DNA of 36,305 bases, from positions 1-36,305 of the forward strand of contig JANTFI010000015.1 in NCBI GenBank assembly GCA_024763505.1, written 5' to 3'. How positions within the stretch are numbered: the stretch's first letter is position 1; the number at the start of each line of letters is the position of its first letter. This stretch comes from Gammaproteobacteria bacterium (GTDB lineage Bacteria > Pseudomonadota > Gammaproteobacteria > GCA-001735895). The notes under the pieces were generated by a model. That model worked only from the letters and a program-made list of their open reading frames with translations, did not search any database and was not told where the DNA came from. The translations under genes and the position numbers were made by a program. Shown one piece after another: positions 36,288 to 36,305 of the stretch.

Positions 36288-36305
36288 AGCCCAGTTCTCT
36301 GGGCT
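36288..36305 (+). terminator. terminator-like hairpin at the window edge
   Basis: AGCCCAG-TTCT-CTGGGCT, a perfect 7-bp stem that ends exactly at the window edge. Any T-run would lie outside. It is 36 nt past the stop of the membrane protein. Confidence 0.5.

Overview
The window looks like a chromosomal segment of a gammaproteobacterium. Housekeeping genes are dense and of moderate GC. The order mrdA-rodA-mltB-rlpA-dacA-dat-ybeD-lipB-lipA is a typical gammaproteobacterial layout, and nearly all proteins have the envelope and energy character of a free-living Gram-negative. Pyrophosphate-linked glycolysis plus a proton-pumping pyrophosphatase, a DsrE-like exported protein and a radical-SAM/arsenosugar-type cluster would fit an autotrophic or methylotrophic/sulfur-oxidising lineage. 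That lifestyle is inference; no rRNA or tRNA gene was seen to fix the taxonomy.

Layout. 1-920 (-): truncated periplasmic binding protein of a branched-chain-amino-acid-type ABC importer. 1072-4960 (+): exported CxxC thioredoxin-fold protein translationally coupled to an exported beta-propeller-like protein, then an MsbA-like ABC exporter and a Rof-like Rho antagonist. 4941-7757 (-): class V aminotransferase and NhaD Na+/H+ antiporter. 7894-16721 (-): elongasome/peptidoglycan genes (PBP2, RodA, MltB, RlpA, DacA, D-amino acid transaminase) running into YbeD-LipB-LipA. 16950-22555: a pyrophosphate neighbourhood, with hppA and adk on (-) and an unknown gene, PPi-type phosphofructokinase, a 65-aa protein and soluble pyrophosphatase on (+). 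22552-28433: GGDEF protein, TraF_2-type outer-membrane barrel, a HIT-superfamily (GDP-sugar phosphorylase-like) protein, a PP2C-TM-FGE-sulfatase fusion and a Nudix protein with a degenerate Nudix box. 28587-32363: DsrE-like exported protein, divergent from an ArsS-like radical SAM / glycosyltransferase / DUF2064 / pyrD string of overlapping genes. 32510-35205 (+): four poorly known genes including a CxxC-less thioredoxin-TPR (CnoX-like) protein. 35330-36305: a visibly AT-rich tail with the remnant of a polymorphic-toxin-like protein and a four-helix membrane protein (candidate immunity), ending in a terminator hairpin.

How the genes work together. The mrdA-lipA run couples lateral wall synthesis (PBP2/RodA), wall trimming (MltB, RlpA, DacA) and lipoate attachment. 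HppA, PPi-PFK and Ppa draw on the same pyrophosphate pool, with Adk balancing adenylates. The most unusual parts are the PP2C-FGE fusion, the dead-looking Nudix protein, the rSAM/selenodomain-associated cluster, the uncharacterised operon around the CnoX-like gene and the foreign-looking toxin/immunity tail.
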